A DNA stretch of 64,000 bases. It comes from Methylobacterium radiodurans. GTDB taxonomy: Bacteria > Pseudomonadota > Alphaproteobacteria > Rhizobiales > Beijerinckiaceae. The stretch is taken from NCBI RefSeq assembly GCF_003173735.1, contig NZ_CP029551.1, forward strand, positions 3,000,001 through 3,064,000. The letters are read 5' to 3'. The translations under genes and the position numbers were made by a program. Position 1 is the stretch's first letter; each line of letters starts with the position of its first letter. The notes under the pieces are model-generated. The model saw only the letters and a list, made by a program, of their open reading frames with translations, did not search any database and was not told the origin of the DNA. Below, piece by piece: positions 53,544 through 61,744 of the stretch.

Positions 53544-54187
53544 GCCTCGGCTACGCGCTGCGCCGCATCGTCGAGGAATACCCACTGGCGCGGGCGGATC
53601 CGCCGGCCGGGCACCCGCTCGCGGCGGTGATCCGCCGGGGCGCGCCGGACGAGCTGCGCCGGGCCCTTCAGGGCATCGACGGCCCATTCCTGGTGAAGGG
53701 CAGTCCCGGCCGCGGCACGCACTGGGCCGCGGTGCCCTGGCTCGCGGCCTTCGACCCGGCCGTGACGACGAGCGCCACGCAGGGCTACTACCTCGTCTAC
53801 TTGTTCCCCGCCGACCGCGAGGCGGTGCATCTCTCGCTGGCCCAGGGGTCGGTGGCGGCGATCCGCGAGCACGGCCCGCGCGCCGGGGCCCATCTCCGCG
53901 CGAGCGGGGACGCGCTGCGGGAGCGGCTCGCCGATTTCGCCGACCGGCTGCCCGTGCGCGCGATCCGCCTGGGGAGCGCCGGGGAGCTACCCGAGGGCTA
54001 CGAGGCGGCCCATATCCTCGGGCTCAGCTACGACCTCGCGGCGCTCGGAGACGAGCAGCGTCTGCGCGCCGACCTCGCGGCGGGAGTCGCCGCCTACCGG
54101 GCGCTCAGGGCGCGCGGGGGGCTGGCGCTGCCGGAGCCGGGCCCGCTCCGGCCGGGGCGCGCCGCCGGCGGGCCGCCAGGACGTTGA
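53540..54187 (+). CDS. Stand-alone MrcB-like N-terminal domain (DUF3578) protein
   Basis: A 215-residue protein matching the MrcB_N/DUF3578 domain, normally the N-terminal DNA-recognition part of McrB-like restriction GTPases. Typical pattern: LRRIVEEYPLARADPPAGHP, then FLVKGSPGRGTHWAAVPWLA, then SATQGYYLVYLFPADREAVH and GYEAAHILGLSYDLAALGDE. No GTPase or McrC nuclease is fused or adjacent. It starts with a GTG overlapping the anmK stop, and its last 83 bases overlap the end of the convergent EamA gene. Function unknown. Confidence 0.82.
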   Translation: MSLGYALRRIVEEYPLARADPPAGHPLAAVIRRGAPDELRRALQGIDGPFLVKGSPGRGTHWAAVPWLAAFDPAVTTSATQGYYLVYLFPADREAVHLSLAQGSVAAIREHGPRAGAHLRASGDALRERLADFADRLPVRAIRLGSAGELPEGYEAAHILGLSYDLAALGDEQRLRADLAAGVAAYRALRARGGLALPEPGPLRPGRAAGGPPGR

Positions 54188-55019
54188 GGCCGATGCCCGC
54201 GAAGATCAGGAGCGCGCCGACCGCCTCGGCCGGTTCGAAGGGTTCGCCGAGGAGCGTGTTGGTGCTCGAGATCCCGACCACGGGCACGAGCAGCGCGAAG
54301 GGCGTCACGGTGGCGGCCGGGTAGCGGGCGAGCAGGCCGTTCCACAGGGTGAAGGCCAGGATCGTCGTGGGATAGGCGATGAACAGGACGACGGCGACGG
54401 TCCGCCAGTCGGCTCGGCCGAGACCCTGCGCGATCGCCGCGGGCCCCTCGAAGATGAGCGACAGGACGAGGAGCGGCGCCGTCGCGGCGAGGCTCGCCCA
54501 GATCATGAAGGCCAGCATGTCGATACGCCCGGCCGCCTTCGCGACGAGGTTCGCCGCCGCCCACGCCAGGGCGGCGGCGAGCACCAGCAAGAGGGGGAGG
54601 AGCGCGGCTGTCTGGGCCTGCCACGCGGCGATGACCGCGATGCCGGAGGCCGCCGCGAGCCCGCCGACCACCTGGAGCCCGCTCGGCCGCTCGCGGAAGA
54701 CCACGAAGGCGAGTCCGATCGTGAAGAACACCTGGACCTGGACCACCAGGGAGGAGAGGCCGGCCGGCATGCCGAGCGCGATGGCGAGGAACATCAGCCC
54801 GAACAGCGCGACGCCGTGGAGGAGGCCGAAGGCGACGACGAGCCGGGCGGGCGCGCGCGGCGGCCGGACGAGGAAGACACCGGGGAGCGCGGCGAACAGG
54901 AAGCGCAGGGCGGTGAGCAGGAGCGGCGGCAGCGTCTCGAGGCCGACCTTGATCGCCACGAAGGCGAGGCCGAGCACGAGGGCGACGAGCAGCGCCGCCA
55001 GAACGTCCCGGAGCGCCAT
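54105..55019 (-). CDS. EamA/DMT family transporter
   Basis: A 304-residue protein with ten predicted membrane segments in two EamA repeats ([20 protein letters not shown] opens the first; [20 protein letters not shown] the second), resembling RhaT/YdcO-like amino acid or metabolite exporters. The C-terminal tail is Ala/Pro-rich. The ATG at 55019 is family-consistent. Substrate unknown. Divergent from aroC; tail overlaps the MrcB-like gene. Confidence 0.9.
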   Translation of the reverse strand: MALRDVLAALLVALVLGLAFVAIKVGLETLPPLLLTALRFLFAALPGVFLVRPPRAPARLVVAFGLLHGVALFGLMFLAIALGMPAGLSSLVVQVQVFFTIGLAFVVFRERPSGLQVVGGLAAASGIAVIAAWQAQTAALLPLLLVLAAALAWAAANLVAKAAGRIDMLAFMIWASLAATAPLLVLSLIFEGPAAIAQGLGRADWRTVAVVLFIAYPTTILAFTLWNGLLARYPAATVTPFALLVPVVGISSTNTLLGEPFEPAEAVGALLIFAGIGLNVLAARRRRAPAGAGPAPAAPAPRAP

Positions 55020-55209
55020 CGCGCCGTCCTCCCTGCCGGGCGGCGTCCTGATCGCGCCGAGCCCGCGACGACCCTCTGCCGCGGAACGCGCCGACAATCC
55101 AGGGACGGCGAAGCGAACGGCGCGCGTCCCGTCCGGCTCCGCGGCCCGCACGGTTCCGGCGGCGGGGGATTTGTGGGCCGCGCCGAGCCGCGCTAAGGCA
55201 CGCAGCGCC

Positions 55210-56298
55210 ATGTCCCACAACACCTTCGGCCACCTGTTCCGCGTCACCACCTTCGGCGAGAGCCACGGGGTCGCCCTCGGCTGCGTGGTGGACGGCTGCC
55301 CGCCCGGGCTGCCGCTGACAGTCGCCGAGATCCAGGCGGAGCTCGACCGGAGGAAGCCCGGCCAGTCGCGCTTCACCACGCAGCGGCGCGAGCCGGACGC
55401 GGTGAAGATCCTCTCCGGCGTGTTCGGCGACGACCGCACCGAGGGGCGCCAGCTCACCACCGGCACGCCGATCGCGCTCGTGATCGAGAACACCGACCAG
55501 CGCTCGAAGGACTATTCGGAGATCCGCGACAGCTACCGGCCCGGCCACGCCGACTTCACCTACGAGGCGAAGTACGGCATCCGCGACTATCGCGGCGGCG
55601 GGCGCTCCTCGGCACGCGAGACCGCCGCGCGGGTCGCGGCCGGCGCCATCGCCCGCAAGGTGATCCCGGGGATCACGATCCGCGCCGCCCTGGTGCAGAT
55701 GGGCCCGCACGCGATCGACCGCGCCCGCTGGGACTGGGAGGAGGTCGCCCGCAACCCGTTCTTCTGCCCCGACCCCGAGGCCGCCAAGCTCTACGAGACC
55801 TACCTCGACGGCATCCGCCGGGACGGCTCCTCCATCGGCGCGGTGATCGAGGTGGTGGCCGAGGGCGTGCCCCCGGGCCTCGGCGCGCCGCTCTACGGCA
55901 AGCTCGACGCGGATCTCGCCGCCGCCATGATGTCGATCAACGCCGTCAAGGGCGTCGAGATCGGCGACGGCTTCGCCAGCGCGGCGCTCCGCGGCGAGGA
56001 CAACGCCGACGAGATGCGCGCCGGCAACGACGGGCCGGCCTTCCTCGCCAACCACGCGGGCGGGATCCTGGGCGGGCTCTCCACCGGCCAGCCCATCGTC
56101 TGCCGCTTCGCGGTCAAGCCGACCTCCTCGATCCTCACGCCGCGCCGCACCGTCACCCGCGAGGGCCGCGACGCCGAGATCGTCACCAAGGGCCGCCACG
56201 ACCCCTGCGTCGGCATCCGCGCCGTGCCGGTGGCCGAGGCCATGATGGCCTGCGTGCTCGCCGATCACTATCTGCGCCACAGGGGGCAGGTCGGCTGA
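55210..56298 (+). CDS. aroC: Chorismate synthase
   Basis: A 362-residue FMN-dependent enzyme, the last step of the shikimate pathway (EPSP to chorismate). The signature [20 protein letters not shown] is near the start, with [40 protein letters not shown] and the C-terminal [20 protein letters not shown]. The ATG at 55210 starts [19 protein letters not shown], the exact family N terminus. It is followed 45 bp later by the ribB fusion. Confidence 0.97.
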   Translation: MSHNTFGHLFRVTTFGESHGVALGCVVDGCPPGLPLTVAEIQAELDRRKPGQSRFTTQRREPDAVKILSGVFGDDRTEGRQLTTGTPIALVIENTDQRSKDYSEIRDSYRPGHADFTYEAKYGIRDYRGGGRSSARETAARVAAGAIARKVIPGITIRAALVQMGPHAIDRARWDWEEVARNPFFCPDPEAAKLYETYLDGIRRDGSSIGAVIEVVAEGVPPGLGAPLYGKLDADLAAAMMSINAVKGVEIGDGFASAALRGEDNADEMRAGNDGPAFLANHAGGILGGLSTGQPIVCRFAVKPTSSILTPRRTVTREGRDAEIVTKGRHDPCVGIRAVPVAEAMMACVLADHYLRHRGQVG

Positions 56299-56343
56299 AG
56301 CTTCGGCCGCGCCGATCGCCCGCACGAAACCCCGAGAATTCCC

Positions 56344-57432
56344 GTGTCCCACCACTCCGTCACCGAGGCCATCGAGGCCTTTGCCCGCGGCGAAATCGTG
56401 GTCGTCACCGACGACGACGACCGCGAGAACGAGGGCGATCTCGTCGTCGCCGCCGCGCTCTGCACGCCGGAGAAGATGGCCTTCATCATCCGCAACACCT
56501 GCGGCATCGTCTGCGCACCGGTGACGCTCGCGGAGGCGCGCCGGCTCCACCTCGCCCCGATGGTGGCGGCCAACGACGCGCCGCTCGGCACCGCCTTCAC
56601 GGTGACGGTCGACGTCAAGCACGGGCTGACCACCGGCATCTCGGCCGAGCAGCGCTGCAACACGGTCCGGGCGCTCGCCAACGGCAACATGGGCGCGGCC
56701 GACTTCGTGCGGCCCGGCCACGTCTTCCCGCTGATCGCCCGCGACGGCGGCGTGCTGATGCGCTCCGGCCATACCGAGGCCGCGGTCGATCTCTGCCGGC
56801 TCGCGAAGCTCCCGCCCGTCGGCGTGATCTGCGAGCTCGCCAACGACGACGGCACGGTGATGAAGGGGCCGCAGATCACGGCCTTCGCCGAGACGCACAA
56901 GCTCCGCCAGGTCTCGGTCGCGGATCTCATCGCCTACCGGCAGGCCCGCGAGAAGCTCGTCGAGCGGGTCGGCCAGTTCCCGGTGAAGACCGAGCACGGC
57001 GCGATGGTGGGCTACGCCTACACCACGCCCTTCGAGACCATTCAGCAATTCGCCTTCGTGCACGGCGCGATCGGCGACGGGCGCGACATGCTGGTGCGGC
57101 TGCACCGCTCGAACGTGGTGGCCGACGTGATCGAGGGCGGGCGCCAGATCGAGGCGGTGATGGCCCGCTTCGCGCAGGAGGGTCGCGGCGTCCTCGTGTA
57201 TCTACGCGACGGCACCGCGGGCGTGCCGCTCCAGCGCGTCGCGGAGGGCGGCCCCGAGGAGGGCGCCGAGGCCCAGCGCGTGCGGCAGTGGCGCGAGGTC
57301 GGCCTCGGCGCGCAGATCCTGCGCGACCTCGGCGTCGTCTCGATCCGCAACCTCGCGACCTCGGCGCGCTCCTATGTGGGCCTGTCGGGCTTCGGCATCG
57401 AGTTGGTCGGCGACGAACTGCTGGAGGGGTGA
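56344..57432 (+). CDS. ribB: 3,4-dihydroxy-2-butanone 4-phosphate synthase with degenerate GTP cyclohydrolase II-like domain (RibBX type)
   Basis: A 362-residue protein from GTG 56344. The N-terminal half is an intact RibB: IVVVTDDDDRENEGDLVVAA binds metal and substrate, and TTGISAEQRCNT and MRSGHTEAAVDLCRLA complete the active site. The C-terminal half aligns with GTP cyclohydrolase II but lacks the three zinc cysteines: the region is MLVRLHRSNVVADVIEGGRQ, and no Cys occurs in the C-terminal half. So it should make the ribulose-derived precursor of riboflavin but not open GTP. A separate ribA should exist elsewhere. Confidence 0.92.
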   Translation: MSHHSVTEAIEAFARGEIVVVTDDDDRENEGDLVVAAALCTPEKMAFIIRNTCGIVCAPVTLAEARRLHLAPMVAANDAPLGTAFTVTVDVKHGLTTGISAEQRCNTVRALANGNMGAADFVRPGHVFPLIARDGGVLMRSGHTEAAVDLCRLAKLPPVGVICELANDDGTVMKGPQITAFAETHKLRQVSVADLIAYRQAREKLVERVGQFPVKTEHGAMVGYAYTTPFETIQQFAFVHGAIGDGRDMLVRLHRSNVVADVIEGGRQIEAVMARFAQEGRGVLVYLRDGTAGVPLQRVAEGGPEEGAEAQRVRQWREVGLGAQILRDLGVVSIRNLATSARSYVGLSGFGIELVGDELLEG

Positions 57433-57439
57433 GGGCGGC

Positions 57440-58378
57440 TCAGCGCCCCATCAGCGCGTCCACGTGCTCGTAGACCGACTTGCCGAGCCCCTCCAGGCTG
57501 TAGCCGCCCTCCAGGATCGAGACGAGGCGCCCGCCAGCGTGGCGGTCGGCGAGTTCGAGGAGCCGCCGGGTGGCCCAGCCGAAATCGGCCTCGTCGAGGC
57601 GCAGGTTCGCCAGCGGGTCGAGCCGGTGCGCGTCGAAGCCCGCCGAGACCAGGATCAGGTCGGGCTGGAAGGCATCGACTCGGGCCACGATCGTCTCGAA
57701 GGCCTCGCGGAACACCGCGCCGTCGTCGTTCGGGCGCAGCGGCACGTTCACGATCGTGTCCTTCGCGCCCCGCTCGGAGGCAGCGCCCGTGCCGGGGAAG
57801 AGCGGCATCTGGTGGGTCGAGGCGTAGAGCACCGCTTCGTCGTCCCAGAAGATGTCCTGGCTGCCGTTGCCGTGATGCACGTCCCAGTCGACCAGGGCGA
57901 CGCGGGAGACGCCGTGATGGGTCCGGGCGTAGCGCGCCGCGATCGCCGCCTGGTTGAACACGCAGAAGCCCATCGCGCGCTGGCGCTCGGCGTGGTGGCC
58001 GGGCGGTCGCATCGCCACGAAGGCGTTGGCGCATTCCTTCGCCATCACCGCGTCGACCGCGTGGTTGGCGCCGCCCACCGCGCGCAGTACCGATTCCAGC
58101 GTGCCGGGCGACATCACCGTGTCGCCGTCGATCGCGACCATGCCCTCCTTGGGCGCCGCGGCGACGATCGCCTCGACATAGGCCTCCGGATGGGCGAGCG
58201 CCGCGACCGAGGGCTCGGCCCGCGGCGCCTGCACCCGCACGAGGCCGGCGAAGCGCTCGTTCTCCAGCACGCGCTCGACGGCGCGGATCCGGCTCGGCCG
58301 CTCCGGGTGACCCTCGGGCACGAGGTGGTCGAGGGCGGAGGGGTGGCTCACGTACAGGGTTGTCACGGTACGGCTCAT
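57440..58378 (-). CDS. Histone deacetylase family protein (class II-like)
   Basis: A 312-residue zinc deacetylase (HDAC/AcuC/AphA superfamily). It opens TLYVSHPSALDHLVPEGHPE RPSRI in the family fashion. Active-site residues: RPPGHHAERQRAMGFCVFNQ (tandem His), VALVDWDVHHGNGSQDIFWD (Asp and His zinc ligands) and ILVSAGFDAHRLDPLANLRL (third Asp). Bacterial members deacetylate polyamines, acetoin-related or protein lysines; the substrate is not known. Convergent with the ribB fusion, 7 bp apart. Confidence 0.93.
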   Translation of the reverse strand: MSRTVTTLYVSHPSALDHLVPEGHPERPSRIRAVERVLENERFAGLVRVQAPRAEPSVAALAHPEAYVEAIVAAAPKEGMVAIDGDTVMSPGTLESVLRAVGGANHAVDAVMAKECANAFVAMRPPGHHAERQRAMGFCVFNQAAIAARYARTHHGVSRVALVDWDVHHGNGSQDIFWDDEAVLYASTHQMPLFPGTGAASERGAKDTIVNVPLRPNDDGAVFREAFETIVARVDAFQPDLILVSAGFDAHRLDPLANLRLDEADFGWATRRLLELADRHAGGRLVSILEGGYSLEGLGKSVYEHVDALMGR

Positions 58379-58908
58379 CCTCCCGGGTGGGGCGAACGCA
58401 TCTGTCGCGCGCCTGCAACAGCCCCGGCCAATGTGCCAGGGCGGAACGCGCGAGGCTACGGCGGAGTGCCGACGATCGCTATAGCTTCCACCGCCTCCTG
58501 AAACCGAACTGGCCGGGAGGCTGCTCGAACGGAGCGAGCGCGCTCACCGTCCCGATCACCTTGCGCGCAGAGTCCTCCGGAGGCCAAGACTGAGGCGGTG
58601 CCCGGTCCCCACGGGACGGGACACCGCCTTGATCGCCCGGGGCGCCGAGCGGAGGCCGACCGCGCGACGCGCGGGCCGGGCCGATAGGTCGGCTTCGTCG
58701 CCCACACCCGCAGGCACGTCCTCGTCAGAGACCACGCTTGCGGCAGAGAACGGCTTGCAGCCACAATAAACTTGCGCACGACAAAAACGAGCGCGAAGAT
58801 AAGGCCTAGACGCGCAGAACATATCTCCGGAACGGAAACGTTCTCGATGGCGTTTCGGGCGCAGCTGCCATGAACTCGCAGCAGCGACGACCAGAGGAGA
58901 TCGTATCC
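58379..58908. other. Non-coding stretch upstream of a small secreted protein
   Basis: No supported gene in about 530 bp. Features: GCTATAGC at 58481-58488; a large hairpin GGCGGTGCCCGGTCCC/GGGACGGGACACCGCC (58592-58607 with 58611-58626, 14 of 16 paired); and an inverted repeat GAACG-GAAA-CGTTC at 58830-58843 just before the small-protein gene, where AGAAC (58816-58820) and CGTT (58839-58842) vaguely resemble an EcfG promoter with an 18-base spacer. Confidence 0.4.
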
Positions 58909-59154
58909 ATGCACAAGCTGTTCTTCGCCGGCATCGCCCTCTCGGCCTTCGTTGGCCTTTCGAACGCGGCGACTGCGGAGGAAACCACGGTCGTTCGTCG
59001 CGATACGGCTCCGAGCGTGGCCGTCGAGCGCCGCGAGGGCGTGGTCGAGCGCCGGGACATCACCACGGGCAGCGTCGATTGCGGTTCGAAGACCGTTCAC
59101 AAGGAGGACGGCATGGGCAACTCGAAGACCGTGCACAAGGAAGGCTGCAACTAG
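58909..59154 (+). CDS. Small secreted protein (81 aa) with duplicated C-terminal motif
   Basis: From ATG 58909 with a strong AGAGGAGA at 58893-58900. Signal peptide MHKLFFAGIALSAFVGLSNA then ATAEE. The mature part carries internal duplications: VERREGVVERRD and, at the C terminus, SKTVHKEDGMGNSKTVHKEG, in which SKTVHKE occurs twice. Two Cys (DCGSKT and EGCN) may form a disulfide. No family known to me. Its TAG overlaps the stop of the convergent ClC gene (shared CTAG, 59151-59154). Confidence 0.72.
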   Translation: MHKLFFAGIALSAFVGLSNAATAEETTVVRRDTAPSVAVERREGVVERRDITTGSVDCGSKTVHKEDGMGNSKTVHKEGCN

Positions 59155-60515
59155 GGCGTCTCCGCACCGGTCGAGGCGGCCCCGCTTGCGGCCGCCTCAA
59201 CCGGCGCGCTCCGGCGCGCCTTCTCCAGGATGATCTCAGCCAGCGTGTGGTAGAGTCCGCCGCGGCACACGGTCTTCGAGGCCGCGTCCGCCAGGAGGGC
59301 CGCGAGCATCAGCGGGATCATCATGGCGTGGTCCTGGGTCATCTCCGTCACGATGACGAAGCTGGTGATCGGCGCCTGCAGGACGCCGGTCAGGTAGGCC
59401 ACCATGCCGATCAGCACGAGCGCGCCGACCGGCACGCTGCCGAACAGCCCGTGCAGCGCCCCGCCCATGCCGGCTCCCACCGCCAGCGAGGGCGCGAACA
59501 GGCCGCCCGGGATGCCGCTGACCGAGGAGAGCACGGTCGCTAGGAACTTCAGGGGCGCGAAGTCCGGATGCGCCGCGGTCTCCCCGTGCAGGATCGCGCG
59601 GGCCTCCTCGTAGCCGGTGCCGTAGACCGCCCCGCCCGAGACGAGCCCGCACAGGGCGACGCCCAGCCCGCAGAGGCCCGCGAAGGCGATCGGCCGGCGG
59701 GCGATCCAGCGGCCGGCCCGGCCGGGCAGCCCCCGGGCGAAGGCGATGACGAGGCGGCTGAACAGGCCGCCCGCGAGGCCGCCGAGGGTGCCCAGCACCG
59801 CGACCACCAGCCAGGACTGCCCCAGCGGCAGTTCGGCGCGCGCGGTGCCGAAATAGGTGTAGTTGCCGGTGAGCCAGAGCGCGGTCAGGCCGGCCGCGAC
59901 GATGCCGGCGACGATCAGGCCCGACGAGCGCGCCTCGTAGGCCCGGCCCAGTTCCTCGATGCCGAAGACGATGCCGGCGAGCGGCGTGTTGAAGGCCGCC
60001 GCGACCCCGGCCGCTCCGCCCGCCAGGATCACGCCGGGCAGGCGCTCGGGCGTCAGCCGGCCGAAGGCCGCCATGATTGCGGCACCGACCTGCACGGTCG
60101 GCCCCTCGCGGCCGGCGGACGCGCCGCAGAGCAGACCGAGGCACATCACGGCGATCTTGCCCGCGGCCACGCGAAGGGAGATCAGGGCATGGCGCAGGCC
60201 CGGGTCGCGGGTGTGGCGCGCGGCGATCACCTGCGGGATGCCGGAGCCCTGCGAGTTCGGGAACACGGTGCGGGCCAGGAGCGCCGCGAGCGCGAAGCCC
60301 GCGGGGGTGAGGAGAAGCGCGATCAGGGGGGAGGGGGCGGTGACCTGACGGAACAGGACCTGCGCCCCGTCGGCGAGCTTGGCCATCAGCACCGCGGCGA
60401 GCCCGACGCAGATCCCGCCGAGCAGGAACAGCAGGCGCCCGCGCCAGATCGGGAAGGCGTCGGTGGAGGCCCGGCGCAGGCGCGACAGGGCGGAGCGGTA
60501 GCGCAGGCGCGGCAT
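59151..60515 (-). CDS. Chloride channel / H+-Cl- antiporter family protein (ClC)
   Basis: A 454-residue ClC membrane protein. Conserved selectivity motifs: PNSQGSGIPQVI (GSGIP), CGASAGREGPTVQVGAAIMA (GREGP) and VSGIPGGLFAPSLAVGAGMG (GIPGGLFAPS). About 10-12 membrane segments. The gating glutamate is in GREGP. It could be a channel or Cl-/H+ antiporter used in acid resistance. No CBS domains. The stop overlaps the convergent small secreted protein gene. Confidence 0.94.
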   Translation of the reverse strand: MPRLRYRSALSRLRRASTDAFPIWRGRLLFLLGGICVGLAAVLMAKLADGAQVLFRQVTAPSPLIALLLTPAGFALAALLARTVFPNSQGSGIPQVIAARHTRDPGLRHALISLRVAAGKIAVMCLGLLCGASAGREGPTVQVGAAIMAAFGRLTPERLPGVILAGGAAGVAAAFNTPLAGIVFGIEELGRAYEARSSGLIVAGIVAAGLTALWLTGNYTYFGTARAELPLGQSWLVVAVLGTLGGLAGGLFSRLVIAFARGLPGRAGRWIARRPIAFAGLCGLGVALCGLVSGGAVYGTGYEEARAILHGETAAHPDFAPLKFLATVLSSVSGIPGGLFAPSLAVGAGMGGALHGLFGSVPVGALVLIGMVAYLTGVLQAPITSFVIVTEMTQDHAMMIPLMLAALLADAASKTVCRGGLYHTLAEIILEKARRSAPVEAAASGAASTGAETP

Positions 60516-60601
60516 GTCCTCGATCCGGTGGTCCCACCGGCCACGATAGGCCGCCGCGGCGCCCCCGCCAGCCCGGGCCCGACTCCGCGCCGGGGATAAG
60601 C

Positions 60602-61528
60602 CTAGAAGCTCAGCCCGAAGCGCAGCCGGGTCTGGTGCCGGTCGAAGTTCGTGAGGTCGAGCGGGCGTGCCACGTCGTCGGCCGAACCCGCCACCTGGAA
60701 GCTCCAGGTGAAGGAGGCCCAGGCCTGCGGGGTGAGCGTGGCGTAGACGGTCGGGCCGAGATAGACCGCCTGCCCGCTGAACCGGTCGAGCCCCAGCCCC
60801 GCGAAGGCCTGGGCGTACCGCGCCTCGGCCCCGACGAACAGGCCGGGACGGGCCTCGTAGGCCAGCGCCCCGGCGAGTTCGAGGCCGGAGCCGCGCAGGC
60901 GCTCGCCGCTGCCGTCGAGCCGTGTCGCGGCGAGCGAGAAGCCCAGATTGACGGCGGCCACGAGGCTGCCCGGCACGATCTCCCAGTCGGCCAGCAGCGC
61001 GGTGTCGAGCCCGTAGGTCTCGGCCGGCAGGCCCGATCCGGTATCGACCCGGCCGACGCTCGGCACCACGTTGAGGGTGAGGCCGAACGGGCCCTCCCGC
61101 CGGTCGAGCAGGCGCAGGCGCGTCTCCACGAAGGCGCCGCTGAGCCCGCCGGTGCCGCGGTCGGCCAGACCCGGCACGCCGGCGGCCGCGAAGCGGTGGA
61201 AGCCGATCCCCGGCGCGACCCGGAAGGCAGGGTCGAGCGGGATCTTCACGACCAGCCCGCCATCGACCGCGCGGAAGCGGCCGCCGCCCCGCCCGGAACG
61301 GCCGGTCGCCTCGAACTCAAACTCCACCTCGCCGGGCACGCCGATATCGGAGCCCTCCACGAACCCGAACAGGTGCTCGCTGTCGAGGCCCGCGGGCGCC
61401 GCGTTCTCCCGCGCTGTCGGCCGGTCCTGTGCGGGGACGGGCAGGGCGCCCGCGAGAAGGCAGGCCGTGAGAGCGGAGACGCGCACCGCCTGCACAAGAA
61501 CCAGTCCCCACTCGACGCGCACGCTCAT
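60602..61528 (-). CDS. Outer-membrane beta-barrel protein (transporter-like), hypothetical
   Basis: A 308-residue protein. A signal region (VSALTACLLAGALPVPAQ) leads to a barrel with alternating strands: VEFEFEATGRSGRGGGRFRA, GLSGAFVETRLRLLDRREGP, DTALLADWEIVPGSLVAAVN, YLGPTVYATLTPQAWASFTW, and a C-terminal RHQTRLRFGLSF ending in Phe as outer-membrane proteins do. The family is uncertain (resembles MetA-pathway/transporter-type barrels). The ATG at 61528 is chosen; a TTG at 61594 would put the large palindrome inside the coding region. Confidence 0.75.
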   Translation of the reverse strand: MSVRVEWGLVLVQAVRVSALTACLLAGALPVPAQDRPTARENAAPAGLDSEHLFGFVEGSDIGVPGEVEFEFEATGRSGRGGGRFRAVDGGLVVKIPLDPAFRVAPGIGFHRFAAAGVPGLADRGTGGLSGAFVETRLRLLDRREGPFGLTLNVVPSVGRVDTGSGLPAETYGLDTALLADWEIVPGSLVAAVNLGFSLAATRLDGSGERLRGSGLELAGALAYEARPGLFVGAEARYAQAFAGLGLDRFSGQAVYLGPTVYATLTPQAWASFTWSFQVAGSADDVARPLDLTNFDRHQTRLRFGLSF

Positions 61529-61533
61529 TACCT

Positions 61534-61581
61534 CGCTCCGGCTATCAGATATAGCTTGAGCTATATCTGATAGCCGGAGCG
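61534..61581. promoter_or_regulatory. Perfect palindrome, 22-bp arms, before the outer-membrane barrel gene
   Basis: 61534-61555 and 61560-61581 are perfect reverse complements around TTGA. The centre is TATAGC-TTGA-GCTATA. It sits 6-53 bp upstream of the ATG at 61528. The inner ATAGC-N4-GCTAT matches the repeat at 33551-33564. Either an extended operator or a leader hairpin; no T tract. Confidence 0.7.
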
Positions 61582-61744
61582 TTCCGCTCGTCAAGGGCGA
61601 GGCCTGCTCAGGCGTGCCTTCGGAACGGTTGCGTCCGCGAAATCGGCTCCGGACGTGGCGGCGCGCATGCGTTCCCGCAGGCGTGGAGCGAGGGCGCGGA
61701 CGGGCAGGTTGCGCGACGGCGAGAGCGTTACGGAGGAGGCCGGC

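Noticed and set aside
58456..58822. Protein genes on the minus strand in the 58.4-58.9 kb gap
   Set aside because: The open frames there have no recognisable domain or start context and one crosses the small secreted protein gene; treated as non-coding.
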